Assembly (NCBI GenBank): GCA_013289765.1
Contig: JABCZI010000008.1
Location: 186,001 to 250,000, forward strand
Length of the DNA stretch: 64,000 bases
Direction: 5' to 3'
Origin: Acidobacteriota bacterium
Lineage (GTDB): Bacteria; Acidobacteriota; Terriglobia; Terriglobales; Acidobacteriaceae
Positions within the stretch are counted from its first letter, which is position 1. Each line of letters starts with the position of its first letter. Position numbers and translations under genes: made by a program. Positions 50,433 through 61,149 of the stretch are shown here, one piece after another. Under the pieces are notes generated by a model. The model had not been told where the DNA came from. It saw only the letters and a program-made list of their open reading frames with translations, and searched no databases.

Positions 50433-50843
50433 ATGAATGTCGATGCGATTCGCGAATTTTGCCTGGCTTTTCCCCAAGCGACGGAGAAACTGCAGTGGGG
50501 CGACCAGCTCTGCTTCAAGATCGGGGGAAAGATTTTTGTGATGCTCGGCCTGGATAATCCCCGGCTCTGCTTCAAATGCACGCCCGAATCGTTCTCCGAG
50601 TTGATTGAGCGCGAAGATATTCGTCCCGCGCCGTATGTTGGGCGCTACAAATGGGTGATGCTGGATCGACTGGATGCGTTGCGCTGGGATGAGTTGCGAG
50701 GGCTTATTGAGCAGGCGTATGAGATGGTGGCCGCGAAGGGATCGACGAAGATACCGGCGAAGAAGCTCAAGAAAAAGAAACGTCCATCGAAGCAATTCCC
50801 TGGCAAGAAGCCGAAGCGACGTCGAGATGGCGCTTGCGGATAA
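50433..50843 (+). CDS. MmcQ/YjbR-family protein
   Basis: A 136-residue protein of the YjbR (CyaY-like fold) family: MNVDAIREFCLAFPQATEKL, WGDQLCFKIGGKIFVMLGL, then LCFKCTPESFSELIEREDI, RPAPYVGRYKWVMLD and EQAYEMVAAKG. The last ~30 residues are Lys/Arg-rich (KKLKKKKRPSKQF), absent from most family members and suggesting nucleic-acid contact. Function in bacteria is poorly known; DNA binding has been proposed. Confidence 0.88.
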   Translation: MNVDAIREFCLAFPQATEKLQWGDQLCFKIGGKIFVMLGLDNPRLCFKCTPESFSELIEREDIRPAPYVGRYKWVMLDRLDALRWDELRGLIEQAYEMVAAKGSTKIPAKKLKKKKRPSKQFPGKKPKRRRDGACG

Positions 50844-50949
50844 ATTTGGCCGACAGGAGCGCGAGGCCCTACACCTGCGGCATTTGACTCCACTTGCCGC
50901 GGTCGGCTAGCCTCAAGAGTCCGCTCATTCCGGATACGTTCGATCCAGC

Positions 50950-52707
50950 ATGCGATTCCATCACAAATCATTGATTCTGCTGCTTATGGCGGCTGCGGCA
51001 GTGCCGGGGTCATGGTGCGCTGGATCGACGGAGCCGGTGCATGCACAGCATGCGATGGTGGTCAGCGCCCATGAGCTAGCCTCGCGCGCTGGAGTGGAGA
51101 TGATGCGAACCGGCGGTAATGCGGTGGACGCCGCGGTGGCGACGGGGTTTGCGCTGGCAGTGGTGCATCCGGCGGCGGGAAATCTGGGCGGCGGCGGATT
51201 CATGCTGGTGCGGATGGCGGACGGCAGGACGCACTTTCTGGATTACCGGGAGATGGCTCCGGCAGCGGCGACCCGCGATATGTACCTGGACGCGCAGGGG
51301 AATGTTATCGAAGATGCGAGCGAAATTGGATATAAGGCGATCGGTGTACCAGGATCGGTTGCGGGCATGGTTTACGCCGAACAGAAGTATGGCAAGTTGA
51401 CGCTGAAGCAAGTGATGACTCCAGCGATCCGCATGGCGCGCGAAGGATATGCGCTGACTTGGGGAGAGGCTCGCGACTTCCACGATAAATATTTAGCGAA
51501 GTTTTCCGAGTCGCGACGCATTTTCCAACGGGAAGGAAATTACTATTTGCCCGGCGAGACGTTCCGCCAGCCTGATCTGGCGCGGACGCTGGAACGGATT
51601 GCCGCGAAGCCGGAAGACTTTTATCACGGAAGTTTGGCGCGGGAATTGGCAGCGGCGATGCAGAAAGGTGGAGGGCTGATCACCGCTGACGATTTGGCGC
51701 GTTATGAAGTGAAAGAACGCGAAGCGGTTCGGGGAACCTATCGCGGATATGAAATCATCAGCGCGCCGCCGCCGTCCTCAGGCGGAACCGTTCTGATTGA
51801 ATCACTGAACATTCTCGAAGGCTACGATCTGGCGAAGCTGGGAAACCGGTCGGCGCAGTCGATTCACTACATCACGGAAGCGTTTCGGCGGGCATTTTTC
51901 GATCGGGCGGAATTCATGGGCGACCCGGATTTCTCGAAGATTCCAGTGGCGCAATTGATCGACAAGAAGTATGGCGAGGCGTGGAGGAATTCGATTGACT
52001 CGGATCATGCCAGCCCTAGTGGAGAATTGAAACGTCCCGCCATTTTCAGCGAGCTAGAACAGTATGCTGCCGCGCATCCTGAGCCGCAGGCGAATCATGA
52101 GTCGCCGCATACGACCCACTATTCCGTGGTGGATGCGGAGGGGAATGCGGTCGCGGTTACAACGACTATTAACGACTGGTTTGGGTCGCGCGTCACGGCG
52201 GACGGTCTGGGATTCCTGATGAATGATGAGATGGATGATTTCTCCGCCAAGCCGGGCGTGCCGAATGCAGACGGCCTGATTCAGGGTGCAGCCAATGCGA
52301 TTGGTCCAGGCAAGCGGCCGCTATCGTCGATGAGTCCGACGATTGTTGTGCGTGACGGAAAAGTGGTTTTGGTGCTCGGTTCACCGGGCAGTTCGAAAAT
52401 TATTACCACCGTGGCGAACGTGCTCATGGGCGTAATCGATTATGGGATGAATATTCAGGAGGCGGTGAATGCTCCCCGCTTTCACAATCAGTGGTTGCCA
52501 GATGTGTTGAACGTGGAGCGATGGTTTTCGCCCGACACGGTTCAGGCTTTACAGAAGATGGGATATCACGTGCAAATCGGACTGCACGACGGAGGAGATG
52601 TTTCCCCCTACTGGAGCGAAGCGGAATGCATAGCCATCGACACGAAGAGCGGAGAGCGGCTGGGAGCGAGCGATGGCCGGAGCAACGGAAAGGCAGTAGG
52701 CTACTAA
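50950..52707 (+). CDS. ggt: Gamma-glutamyltransferase
   Basis: Periplasmic N-terminal-nucleophile hydrolase of 585 residues that transfers or hydrolyses gamma-glutamyl groups of glutathione. A signal peptide (SLILLLMAAAAVPGSWCAG) precedes HAMVVSAHELASRAGVEMMR and GGNAVDAAVATGFALAVVHP. The autoprocessing site and catalytic Thr lie in SPHTTHYSVVDAEGNAVAVT (~residue 392), with the substrate motif PLSSMSPTIV and LGSPGSSKIITTV. Length is normal. It probably recycles Cys and Glu from glutathione in the periplasm. Confidence 0.95.
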   Translation: MRFHHKSLILLLMAAAAVPGSWCAGSTEPVHAQHAMVVSAHELASRAGVEMMRTGGNAVDAAVATGFALAVVHPAAGNLGGGGFMLVRMADGRTHFLDYREMAPAAATRDMYLDAQGNVIEDASEIGYKAIGVPGSVAGMVYAEQKYGKLTLKQVMTPAIRMAREGYALTWGEARDFHDKYLAKFSESRRIFQREGNYYLPGETFRQPDLARTLERIAAKPEDFYHGSLARELAAAMQKGGGLITADDLARYEVKEREAVRGTYRGYEIISAPPPSSGGTVLIESLNILEGYDLAKLGNRSAQSIHYITEAFRRAFFDRAEFMGDPDFSKIPVAQLIDKKYGEAWRNSIDSDHASPSGELKRPAIFSELEQYAAAHPEPQANHESPHTTHYSVVDAEGNAVAVTTTINDWFGSRVTADGLGFLMNDEMDDFSAKPGVPNADGLIQGAANAIGPGKRPLSSMSPTIVVRDGKVVLVLGSPGSSKIITTVANVLMGVIDYGMNIQEAVNAPRFHNQWLPDVLNVERWFSPDTVQALQKMGYHVQIGLHDGGDVSPYWSEAECIAIDTKSGERLGASDGRSNGKAVGY

Positions 52708-52847
52708 GAACGATTGCTGATTGATGATTCCTGATTTTTGATTGTTGATTGAAGATCAAAACCGGCATGCTTCGGTCTTTCAATTAATAACCGGCGAATC
52801 AATAATCGGCAATCATCAATCAACAATTTCTCTATAAGGGAACGAGC

Positions 52848-53669
52848 ATGCTGAAAGCGGTATCCACGTATCTATATGTCAAGGAGCGGCTGCATCCGGG
52901 AATTCTGGATGGGCTGACTCGCAATGGAGTGCAGGCGATCGAAATTTTCGCGGCTCGGCAGCACCTCGATTATGCCAACCGCAAAGCTCACGTGAAAGAG
53001 ATTGCCGAATGGTTTCGCGGGAGCGGAGTTCCCTTGAATTCGGTGCATTCGCCTCTCTATGCCGACTACGACTGGGGCCGTACCGGCGGAACTCCGATCA
53101 ATCTGGCATCGATAGACCGGGCGGGATTAGTGGAAGCAACCGACGAGGTAAAGCGGGCGCTGGAGATTGCGGAGCAGATTCCATTTCGCTTTCTGATCCA
53201 GCATCTTGGATTGCCGAATGAAAGCTATAGCGAGAAGAAGTTCGAGTCGGCGATGACTTCGATTGAGCACTTGCGGGCGTTCGCGAAACCCCTGGGAGTG
53301 CGCATTCTGCTGGAAAATATTCCCAACGAGCTTTCCACGCCGGAAAGACTGGTTGAGATGATTCACACAGCGCACTTTGACGATGTGGGCATCTGCTTCG
53401 ACTTTGGGCACGCGCACATGATGAACTCGGTGCGCGAGTCGTTCGAGATTTTGCGGCAACAGATCTGCTCCACCCACGTTCACGACAATAACAAGGATCG
53501 CGATTCGCACCTGTGGCCGGGAAAAGGAACCATCGACTGGAAAGAGGCAATGGAACTGCTTCGGTCCGCGCCCCAAACGCCAGCTTTGATGCTGGAACTG
53601 GACTGGGATGAGAAGGTGAATCCCCTGGAAAAGCTTGGGGAGACGTTTGAGAAACTGGAAACGGCGTAG
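52848..53669 (+). CDS. Sugar phosphate isomerase/epimerase-type TIM barrel (AP_endonuc_2)
   Basis: A 273-residue TIM barrel of the xylose-isomerase-like family: GVQAIEIFAARQHLDY, VHSPLYADYDW, FLIQHLGLPNE, RILLENIPNELSTPE, then GICFDFGHAHMM and CSTHVHDNNKDRDSHL. The His/Glu/Asp ligands of the barrel metal site are visible in these segments. Substrate could be a sugar phosphate, inosose or endonuclease-type DNA; context does not decide. AGGGAAC lies before the ATG. The preceding gap (52708-52847) is full of GATTG-type low-complexity repeats. Confidence 0.85.
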   Translation: MLKAVSTYLYVKERLHPGILDGLTRNGVQAIEIFAARQHLDYANRKAHVKEIAEWFRGSGVPLNSVHSPLYADYDWGRTGGTPINLASIDRAGLVEATDEVKRALEIAEQIPFRFLIQHLGLPNESYSEKKFESAMTSIEHLRAFAKPLGVRILLENIPNELSTPERLVEMIHTAHFDDVGICFDFGHAHMMNSVRESFEILRQQICSTHVHDNNKDRDSHLWPGKGTIDWKEAMELLRSAPQTPALMLELDWDEKVNPLEKLGETFEKLETA

Positions 53670-53773
53670 GGCAATTGGCAATTGGCGCGATTGTGTAGTC
53701 GGGCAATTTAGGTCCTAAAGAAAACGTCGAGTATTAATTGCTGGATGATCCGGTTACTAAATTAAGCAATCTT

Positions 53774-55096
53774 ATGTCACCTGTAACGACTATTGCTGAA
53801 ATTGGCAAGCACGAAGGGGAGTCGGTCACGCTCCGGGGCTGGCTTTACAACATGCGCGCGAGCGGGAAGCTTCTATTTCCGCAATTTCGCGACGGCTCGG
53901 GCGTGATTCAGGGAGTGGTGCCGAAGAACGCGGTTACGCCGGAAGTATTCGAGGCGGTCAAGACCTTGACGCAAGAGTCTAGCGTGATCGTCGAAGGCAA
54001 GGTTCGCGCCGATGCGCGCGCGCCCGGCGGCTACGAGCTCGATGTGGCGAATGTGCAGGTGGTGCAGCGCGTGCCGGAGTCCGACCCTTACCCGATTACT
54101 CCGAAAGAACACGGCACTGAGTTTTTGATGGAGCACCGGCATCTGTGGGTGCGGTCGCAGCGGCAGGCATCGATTCTTCGGGTGCGGGCGGAGATCATCA
54201 AGGCAGTGCGCGATTTTTTTGATGAACGCGGATTCACGCTCACTGATCCGCCGATTCTTACTCCCGCCGCTTGCGAGGGCACGAGCACGCTGTTCCCCGT
54301 CGATTACTTTGAGGAGCAGGCTTACCTGACGCAGTCCGGGCAGCTTTACATCGAAGCGACGGCGATGGCTTTGGGCAAAGTGTATTCGTTCGGTCCAACG
54401 TTTCGGGCGGAGAAATCGAAGACGCGTCGCCACCTGACCGAGTTCTGGATGGTTGAGCCAGAGATTGCTTATGCCGAACTCGATGACCTGATGGACTTGG
54501 CCGAAGGGTTAATTACATTCGTCGTGAAGCGCTGCCTGGAACGGCGCCGCGTTGATCTGCAGGCGATTGGCCGTGACATCTCGAAGCTGGAAAAGATTGA
54601 AGCGCCGTTCCCGCGAATCACTTACGACGAGGCGGTGAAGAATTTGCAGGAAGGGCACGCCAAAGGGGCGCTGGAGACGCAGTTTGAGTGGGGCGGAGAC
54701 CTTGGGTCACCGGACGAGACGTATCTTTCGGCACAGTTTGATAAGCCCGTTATGGTGCATCGTTATCCCGCGAAAGTGAAAGCGTTCTATATGGAACCTG
54801 ACCCGCAGCGGCCCGAGTTAGCCCTGTGTGTGGATGTACTGGCGCCAGAAGGTTACGGAGAAATTATTGGCGGGTCGCAGCGTATGGCGTCGCACGAGTT
54901 GCTGGTGCGGCGTATTCGTGAGCACGGATTGCCGGAAGAAGCGTTCAAGTGGTATCTGGATTTGCGCAAATACGGCAGCGTGCCGCACGGCGGCTTTGGA
55001 ATGGGCATTGAACGGGCAGTGGCATGGATCTGCGGGCTTGAACATGTGCGGGAGACGATTCCCTTCCCCCGGATGCTGAACCGGTTATATCCGTGA
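53774..55096 (+). CDS. asnS: Asparaginyl-tRNA synthetase
   Basis: Class IIb aminoacyl-tRNA synthetase, 440 residues. The OB-fold anticodon domain (~1-110: [20 protein letters not shown]) precedes the catalytic core with motif 2 [20 protein letters not shown] and motif 3 [16 protein letters not shown]. The end [18 protein letters not shown] is AsnRS-type. The IIGGSQRM segment matches the AsnRS/archaeal AspRS active site. The ATG at 53774 ([15 protein letters not shown]) is preferred over a TTG 12 codons upstream. Confidence 0.94.
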   Translation: MSPVTTIAEIGKHEGESVTLRGWLYNMRASGKLLFPQFRDGSGVIQGVVPKNAVTPEVFEAVKTLTQESSVIVEGKVRADARAPGGYELDVANVQVVQRVPESDPYPITPKEHGTEFLMEHRHLWVRSQRQASILRVRAEIIKAVRDFFDERGFTLTDPPILTPAACEGTSTLFPVDYFEEQAYLTQSGQLYIEATAMALGKVYSFGPTFRAEKSKTRRHLTEFWMVEPEIAYAELDDLMDLAEGLITFVVKRCLERRRVDLQAIGRDISKLEKIEAPFPRITYDEAVKNLQEGHAKGALETQFEWGGDLGSPDETYLSAQFDKPVMVHRYPAKVKAFYMEPDPQRPELALCVDVLAPEGYGEIIGGSQRMASHELLVRRIREHGLPEEAFKWYLDLRKYGSVPHGGFGMGIERAVAWICGLEHVRETIPFPRMLNRLYP

Positions 55097-55181
55097 AGAA
55101 TTGATTGGGCGATTTGTGATTGTGTGATTGAAGAGCGTTCGCCGTTTTCAATCATCAACTGATTACACACTACTAGATCCT

Positions 55182-56123
55182 ATGAACACAAAACTAAGCC
55201 CCACGAACATCAATCCCAAGAGTATTCGCGTGATCGGGGTCCCGCTTGATCTCGGGCAATCGCGCCGCGGCGTCGACATGGGACCTTCCGCCGTGCGTGT
55301 GGCGGGACTAGAAGCGCGTCTTGAAGCGTTGGGACATGAGGTGGAAGACGGAGGCAACGTTGCGGTTGCGATCCCCGAACAGAAAAAAGAGGGCGATACC
55401 CACGCCAAGTATTTGAAAGAAATTACTGCAACTTGTACCAAGCACGCCGAGTTGGTGATTAAGACGCTGGAAGCAGGAAAAGTTCCGGTTACATTGGGCG
55501 GCGATCATTCGGTGGCTGCCGGGACGGTGGCGGGCGTGGCCGAGTTTTATCGGCGGCAGAACCAGCGGATCGGGCTTATATGGATTGATGCCCACACCGA
55601 CATCAATACGCCGGAGAGTTCACCGAGCGGCAATGTGCATGGAATGCCGCTAGCGGCGATCATGGGATTGGGCCCGCCGGAGTTGGCGAACATTCTGGAT
55701 TTTTCTCCGAAGGTGAAGCCGGAGAACTGCGTGCTGGTGGGAGTTCGCGATATTGATGCGGTCGAAAAGGAAAATGTGCGGCGTGCGGGTATTGGCGTTT
55801 TCACCATGCGCGACATTGATGAGCGCGGCATGCGAACGGTAATGGAGGAAGCGCTACGCATGGCTGGGCGCGGCACCGCCGGTTATCATATTTCGCTCGA
55901 CATGGATTGGATCGATCCTGAGGACGCGCCGGGCGTGGGCACTCCAGTGCGCGGCGGGGCGACTTATCGCGAAGCTCATCTGGCTATGGAAATCATCGCC
56001 GACCATGGACGTATGCTGAGCTTCGAAATCGTGGAAGTGAATCCGGTGATCGACGAGCACAACCAGACTGCGGACTTAGCGGTGGAATTGGCGTTGTCGG
56101 CATTTGGGAAGAAGATTTTATAA
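55182..56123 (+). CDS. rocF: Arginase
   Basis: A 313-residue ureohydrolase converting arginine to ornithine and urea. All metal-ligand motifs are present: [24 protein letters not shown] and [19 protein letters not shown], plus [10 protein letters not shown]. Length and the [13 protein letters not shown] opening match true arginase rather than agmatinase. The start is the ATG at 55182; a longer frame begins in intergenic repeats. ddl starts 6 bases after the stop, so they share a transcript. Confidence 0.92.
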   Translation: MNTKLSPTNINPKSIRVIGVPLDLGQSRRGVDMGPSAVRVAGLEARLEALGHEVEDGGNVAVAIPEQKKEGDTHAKYLKEITATCTKHAELVIKTLEAGKVPVTLGGDHSVAAGTVAGVAEFYRRQNQRIGLIWIDAHTDINTPESSPSGNVHGMPLAAIMGLGPPELANILDFSPKVKPENCVLVGVRDIDAVEKENVRRAGIGVFTMRDIDERGMRTVMEEALRMAGRGTAGYHISLDMDWIDPEDAPGVGTPVRGGATYREAHLAMEIIADHGRMLSFEIVEVNPVIDEHNQTADLAVELALSAFGKKIL

Positions 56124-56129
56124 ACAATT

Positions 56130-57320
56130 ATGAGCAAGATTCGTGTCGGAATACTTTTTGGAGGGCGTAGCGGAGAGCATGAAGTTTCGCTGCTTTCCGC
56201 CGCGTCGGTTCTCAACGCTATCGATAAAGATAAATACGAGGTTGTTCCGATTGGCATTACCAAGGATGGGCGGTGGCTGACTGCGGGGGACGCGGAAAAT
56301 TTGCTGCAAGGCAAATTGGTGATTGAGCCTCGGCACCTGCGTGCGGGCGATCCTGAACTGACGCAGCCAGCCGCAGTATTGGCGCGCGGAGAAGCGGTCG
56401 TGGTGCCTCCGGAACCCGTGCATCGGCAGAGTGGGCTTGTCCCTTTTCAGACGGAAGCGGCACTGACGCGTCGAGCTGCGGATCGGGCGATCAATGTAGA
56501 TGTGATTTTTCCCGTGCTACACGGCACGTTTGGCGAAGATGGAACGATTCAGGGACTGCTGGAACTGGCTGACATCGCTTATGTAGGTGCGGGCGTGCTG
56601 GGTTCGGCTGCGGGGATGGACAAAGATGTGATGAAGTCGCTGTTTATGGCGGCGGGAATTCCAATCGTGAGGCACGTCACGATTCTGCGCAGTGCGTGGG
56701 AAAAGGAGCCGAAGAAAGTTGAGAAATTCGTTGAGAGCAAACTGAAGTTTCCTGTGTTTGTGAAGCCGGCGAATTTGGGATCGTCCGTGGGAATCAGCAA
56801 GGCGCACAATCGCAAGGAGCTGGGCCCGGCCATCGAGGAAGCCGCAAGATTCGATCGGAAGATTGTGATCGAGCAAGGTGTAGGCGGAAAGAAGAACAAA
56901 GCGCGCGAGATTGAATGTTCCGTGCTGGGTAACGATGAACCCGCGGCTTCGATTCCAGGCGAAATTGTTCCGGTCAAAGAATTTTACGATTACAACGCGA
57001 AATATCTCGATGAGGGATCTGAACTCATTATTCCAGCGAAGCTCACCAAAGCTGAAACCAAGAAAGTCCAGGAGCTCGCGGTGCGGTCATTCAAGGCCGT
57101 GGACTGCTCCGGGCTGGCGCGCGTGGATTTCTTGATGGATCCGCTAACCCGCAAGATATATTTGAACGAGATCAATACGATGCCCGGATTTACTTCGATC
57201 AGCATGTATCCCAAGCTGTGGGCGGCTTCCGGCCTCGAGTATTCAGACCTGATCGACCAGCTTATTCAGCTTGGGATAGAGCGGCACGCCGACAAAAAGA
57301 AAAATCAGTACAGCCGGTAA
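56130..57320 (+). CDS. ddl: D-alanine--D-alanine ligase
   Basis: ATP-grasp ligase for the D-Ala-D-Ala end of peptidoglycan stem peptides. It opens [39 protein letters not shown] and [20 protein letters not shown] are the substrate and ATP loops, and [20 protein letters not shown] the metal site. At 396 residues it is of the long form with an insert (~58-105) between the first strand and the substrate domain. It follows rocF by 6 bases and converges with the CocE-type gene. Confidence 0.95.
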   Translation: MSKIRVGILFGGRSGEHEVSLLSAASVLNAIDKDKYEVVPIGITKDGRWLTAGDAENLLQGKLVIEPRHLRAGDPELTQPAAVLARGEAVVVPPEPVHRQSGLVPFQTEAALTRRAADRAINVDVIFPVLHGTFGEDGTIQGLLELADIAYVGAGVLGSAAGMDKDVMKSLFMAAGIPIVRHVTILRSAWEKEPKKVEKFVESKLKFPVFVKPANLGSSVGISKAHNRKELGPAIEEAARFDRKIVIEQGVGGKKNKAREIECSVLGNDEPAASIPGEIVPVKEFYDYNAKYLDEGSELIIPAKLTKAETKKVQELAVRSFKAVDCSGLARVDFLMDPLTRKIYLNEINTMPGFTSISMYPKLWAASGLEYSDLIDQLIQLGIERHADKKKNQYSR

Positions 57321-57354
57321 TCTTATTTGTCTGTGCTTATTTACCTCTGACTTC

Positions 57355-59400
57355 TTACTGCGTCACCACCAGCGGCAATTCGACAAAGCTAGCCTCGCCG
57401 GGCGCGTGATAGACGTGCTGCGTGGCTTTGCGATACTCCCCTGGTTTCGCCCAAAAGATATTCGGCACAAACGTTTGCGGGTTCCGGTCATACAGCGGGA
57501 ACCAACTGGATTGAATCTGCACCATGATGCGATGGCCGGGTAGAAAAACATGGTTCGCGGTTGGAAGGTTGAAGCGATAAAGCAGTGGTTGGCCGGAAGC
57601 GATGGGCTTGGCGGTTTCCAAGCTCTCGCGATAACGGCCGCGGAAGATGTCCGCGGAAACCATCAGCTCATATCCACCCATGGCCGGTTGCGCGGCGACC
57701 TCGTCGGGATAGACGTCGATTAATTTAACCACCCAGTCGGAATCCGTGCCGCTGGTGGAGGCTATGAGATTAGCGACGGGTTGCCCGCTGATCTTCATCG
57801 GCGTTGTCAAAACGTCCGAAGTAAACACCGCGACATCGGGGCGGCCAGACGATTCACGCTGGTCGTCGACGAGCCATTCGGGCCAGGTTAATCCATTGCC
57901 GTAGCCGATGGGTTGAATTGGCCGGGCTCGAAACGGCACTGGTTTCGTAGGATCGGAAATGTATTCATCGAATGCTGCGTCGCTCGTTTTAGACTCGTTA
58001 AGGCTCGCTTTCAATCCGGCGTTGAGATAAAGCGGGGTGGGGTGAATCGAACATCCTTTGTCGCAGCCAGCCGGCCAACTCGACAGGCGACGCCACGTAT
58101 TGGTTCCGGTTTCGTAGGCGTTGACAGGCGCGACGTCGGAGTTCGGGGCGTCATCCTTCAAATAGTGATCGAGAAATGGGCGAAGAATCTGTTCGCGGAA
58201 AAAGAGCCCGGTATCGCTATTGAACTTCAGTGCTCCCAGAGAACTGGCGTCGCCTATTTCCTGTCCGTGATGCCACGGCCCCATAACTAAAAACAATTTG
58301 TCGCGGTTGGCATCTTGTTTTTTCAGCGCATCGTAGAGGGCCGGCGCGCCGTAAATATCTTCCTGATCCCACAGGCTGTCGACCAACATGGTTGGAACTT
58401 TCAACGGCTGGACCGCAAGAATGCGGTCCATGGCCTGTTGCTGCCACCACGAGTCATAGCTGGGGTGATCGATCAGCTTGCGCCAGAATCCGACTTGCTC
58501 GAGCCCGTGGCGGCGACCGAGTTCGCCGGCTGATCCTGCTTCCATAAAGACATCGTAATCATCGAAATGGTTGGTCCACCATTTCTCGTCCGAGGAGCGC
58601 GTGGCTTCCTGCACTTGGATGTACGGCATATTCTGTTCGCGGAATGCGCCGTTGTGAAACCAGTCGTCACCCCTCCAGCCGTCGACCATGGGATTCATCG
58701 GCACCGCGACTTTCAGCGCCGGATGCGGATTCACCAAGGCCATCAACGTAGTGAAACCATCGTAGGAGATTCCGAGCACGCCGACCTTGCCGTTGCTTTC
58801 GGGAACATTCTTAACCAGCCAGTCGATGGTGTCGTAGGTGTCGGTTGCGTGATCGACAGGCGTGGGATTCAGCGGACCGTGCAGCGGACGCGTCATCACG
58901 TAGTCGCCTTCCGAACCATACTTGCCGCGGACATCCTGGATCACGCGGATGTATCCGCCATCGACGATAACTTCCGTGGCGTTGTCGTAGCCTTCCAGGA
59001 TGGAAGCGAGGTGTCCACTCGCGGCGTGCGTCGTCTGTTCGGTCGCGCTATAAGGCGTGCGCGTGAGCAGGATCGGCGCATGCTTTGCACCTTTCGGAAG
59101 AAGAATGATGGTATGAAGCTTGACGCCGTCGCGCATGGGGATCATGACGTCGCGCTTGATGTAGTCGAAAGTGTCGGTAACGGGTGTGTACTTGGCTGGC
59201 GATTCGCTGGGTAAATCGGATTGTTTCGAGGGTTGGGCGGTCTGGCATCGGGCTGGTTCAGCGAATGAAGGCGCGAAGAAAACAAGTGCGGCTAAAACTA
59301 AAGTTAAAATAAAGAATGGAGAGATTTCGGTCCGACGCGAAATGGTACGCATCAACGAGCCAGCCACTCGCGACGAAGATGACTTTCTTCTTTGATTCAT
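57355..59400 (-). CDS. CocE/NonD-family hydrolase
   Basis: A ~681-residue exported hydrolase of the X-Pro-dipeptidyl-peptidase/cocaine-esterase family. After an anchor or signal helix (ISPFFILTLVLAALVFFAPS) the catalytic domain shows GKVGVLGISYDGFTTLMALV (Ser), MLVDSLWDQEDIYG (Asp) and VMGPWHHGQEIG (His). The C-terminal jelly roll (~450-680) includes MVQIQSSWFPLYDRNPQT. GAGGTG lies before the ATG at 59400. Substrate is an ester, amide or beta-lactam-like acyl compound; the host role is unknown. Confidence 0.9.
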   Translation of the reverse strand: MNQRRKSSSSRVAGSLMRTISRRTEISPFFILTLVLAALVFFAPSFAEPARCQTAQPSKQSDLPSESPAKYTPVTDTFDYIKRDVMIPMRDGVKLHTIILLPKGAKHAPILLTRTPYSATEQTTHAASGHLASILEGYDNATEVIVDGGYIRVIQDVRGKYGSEGDYVMTRPLHGPLNPTPVDHATDTYDTIDWLVKNVPESNGKVGVLGISYDGFTTLMALVNPHPALKVAVPMNPMVDGWRGDDWFHNGAFREQNMPYIQVQEATRSSDEKWWTNHFDDYDVFMEAGSAGELGRRHGLEQVGFWRKLIDHPSYDSWWQQQAMDRILAVQPLKVPTMLVDSLWDQEDIYGAPALYDALKKQDANRDKLFLVMGPWHHGQEIGDASSLGALKFNSDTGLFFREQILRPFLDHYLKDDAPNSDVAPVNAYETGTNTWRRLSSWPAGCDKGCSIHPTPLYLNAGLKASLNESKTSDAAFDEYISDPTKPVPFRARPIQPIGYGNGLTWPEWLVDDQRESSGRPDVAVFTSDVLTTPMKISGQPVANLIASTSGTDSDWVVKLIDVYPDEVAAQPAMGGYELMVSADIFRGRYRESLETAKPIASGQPLLYRFNLPTANHVFLPGHRIMVQIQSSWFPLYDRNPQTFVPNIFWAKPGEYRKATQHVYHAPGEASFVELPLVVTQ

Positions 59401-59548
59401 GTTCACCTCGTGAAACAAGAGTGTACTGATCGGCGGCGCTGAGAACAAATTCGAGTTACTACTTGCGCACGATCGAGGATCTTCTTGACGAAGAACCCTC
59501 GGCGTTGTACGATTGTTGACAAGTTTGCTCTTCGGGGCAGACTTGGAA

Positions 59549-59660
59549 TTTCATGCAGAGTGGCTGAGGGACGAGCCCTGTGACGCCACGGCAACCGGAT
59601 CGGGATCATATATCCTGACCGCCAGGTGCCAACTCCCGCCCGGAAACGGGGAACATGAGA
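59549..59660 (+). ncRNA. SAM-I (S-box) riboswitch aptamer
   Basis: Aptamer core reads P1 TCATG (59551-59555), GAGTGGCTGAGGGACGAGCC, CTGTGACGCCACGGCAACC, a P3 arm, CAGGTGCCAACTCCC, P4 CCCG-GAAA-CGGG, then closing CATGA (59654-59658). The invariants GAGGGA, GGCAACC and GGTGCCAA-TCC match the S-box consensus. A TTGACA (59516-59521) lies ~30 bases upstream. A terminator follows at 59695-59735, so SAM binding should prevent read-through into the thrC-like gene at 59792. The 59401-59791 gap is fully explained by promoter, aptamer and terminator. Confidence 0.93.
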
Positions 59661-59694
59661 TTCGGATGCGAAGCTTATTTGTATTGCATTCCGA

Positions 59695-59735
59695 CCTCTT
59701 TTCCCATTTCCTGGAAAAAGAGGCCTTTGTTTTTT
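59695..59735 (+). terminator. SAM-riboswitch expression platform terminator
   Basis: CCTCTTTTCC (59695-59704) pairs with GGAAAAAGAGG (59713-59723) with one bulge, followed by CCTTTGTTTTTT. It sits between the aptamer and the thrC-like start. Confidence 0.8.
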
Positions 59736-59791
59736 AGGGCGCTCCCGGCTCGTCCCAGCGACTCGCTGCTTGAATAGAAAGCGAGTACCCG

Positions 59792-61102
59792 ATGTCGAAT
59801 TACAACGCCCACTACGAATTACGCTGCCGGGAATGCGGACGAAGTTGGGGCAACCAGCCCCGCTCGATCTGCGATGAGTGTTTCTCTCCTCTGGAAATTA
59901 CCTACGATTATGAAGCGCTTCGCCCGTCGGTTACCCGCGAAAGCATTGCGCAACGCGCGCCCAACATGTGGCGCTATTCCGAATTGCTGCCTCTACCCGA
60001 AGGGTTCGAGCCTCGGTTGCCGGTTGGGTTTACGCCGCTGTTCCAGGCGCCTCGTCTGGCGGAGCAATGGTTCGGGAATACGAACGACGCGAAAACGGTT
60101 GCGCAGAATCTCTATCTCAAGAATGATGCCGTGTGCTTGCCGACGCTGAGTTTTAAAGACCGCGTGGTGGCGGTTGCGCTGGCGAATGCGCAAGCTTTTG
60201 GATTCGATACGGTCGCATGTTCTTCGACCGGCAACCTGGCGAACGCGGTCGCAGCCCATGCCGCGCGTCTGGGTCTTAAAGCGTGGATATTTATCCCTTC
60301 CGATCTTGAGCCGGCAAAAATTCTCGGCACGCAAGTGTTCGGCGCAAACGTGGTGCGCATCGCGGGTAACTATGACCAGGTGAATCGCCTGTGCTCGCAA
60401 ATTGCCGAAGAGCGCCGCTGGGGCTTCGTCAACGTGAACCTGCGGCCGTATTACGCCGAGGGATCGAAGACGGTCGGCTTCGAGATCGCCGAGCAACTGG
60501 GCTGGCGCTTGCCGGACAATGTCGTCGTGCCAATGGCAGGGGGGTCGTTGATTACTAAAATCAAAAAAGCTTTTGATGAACTCACGAAGCTTGGCCTGGT
60601 TGAGGAAAAGCCAGTAAAGTTCTTCGGCGCGCAGGCTACGGGATGCTCTCCGATATCGACGGCGGTGAAGACTGGCAGCGCGGAGATAGATCCACAGAAA
60701 CCCGCGACGATTGCGCGGTCGCTTGCCATCGGCAATCCTGCCGACGGCCACTACGCCATTAAGACCATCAAGCAGAGCGGGGGATGGAGCGAGGATGTGA
60801 GCGATCCGGAGGTAATTGATTCGATCCGGCTGCTGGCGGCGACCGAAGGCATCTTCACCGAAACCGCTGGCGGCGTCACCGTGGGTACGGCGGGAAAACT
60901 TTATCGCCAGGACCGCATTCTGCCTGAGGAAACGACCGTGCTCTGCATCACCGGCAACGGCCTGAAGACAACCGATGTGCTGGCGGGAGTGTATGAAATC
61001 GAAAGGCCCATCGCTCCCAAGCTTGCAGAATTCGAAAAGTACTTGCAGGACACGCTAGAGAGTGTTGGCGTGGTGAGAGAAGCGGCGACGGTGGGCGTGT
61101 AG
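59792..61102 (+). CDS. thrC: Threonine-synthase-like PLP enzyme, SAM-riboswitch controlled
   Basis: A 436-residue fold-type II PLP enzyme. The N-terminal Cys motifs CRECG (~11) and CDEC (~28) form a zinc-ribbon-like start; PLP Lys is in LPTLSFKDRVVAVALANA and the phosphate loop in CSSTGNLANAVAAHAARLG. The C-terminus has ETAGGVTVGTAG and VLCITGNGLKTTDV. This matches threonine synthase, which acts on O-phosphohomoserine. Control by a SAM-I riboswitch and a CysO-like carrier 47 bases downstream point instead to sulfur or methionine metabolism; homocysteine formation from O-phosphohomoserine is one hypothesis. A plain threonine synthase cannot be excluded. Confidence 0.85.
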   Translation: MSNYNAHYELRCRECGRSWGNQPRSICDECFSPLEITYDYEALRPSVTRESIAQRAPNMWRYSELLPLPEGFEPRLPVGFTPLFQAPRLAEQWFGNTNDAKTVAQNLYLKNDAVCLPTLSFKDRVVAVALANAQAFGFDTVACSSTGNLANAVAAHAARLGLKAWIFIPSDLEPAKILGTQVFGANVVRIAGNYDQVNRLCSQIAEERRWGFVNVNLRPYYAEGSKTVGFEIAEQLGWRLPDNVVVPMAGGSLITKIKKAFDELTKLGLVEEKPVKFFGAQATGCSPISTAVKTGSAEIDPQKPATIARSLAIGNPADGHYAIKTIKQSGGWSEDVSDPEVIDSIRLLAATEGIFTETAGGVTVGTAGKLYRQDRILPEETTVLCITGNGLKTTDVLAGVYEIERPIAPKLAEFEKYLQDTLESVGVVREAATVGV

Positions 61103-61149
61103 ACGGTGCATAGGTTTGAAAGGGCGCGGCTTAGCCGCTGAGGTTCGAT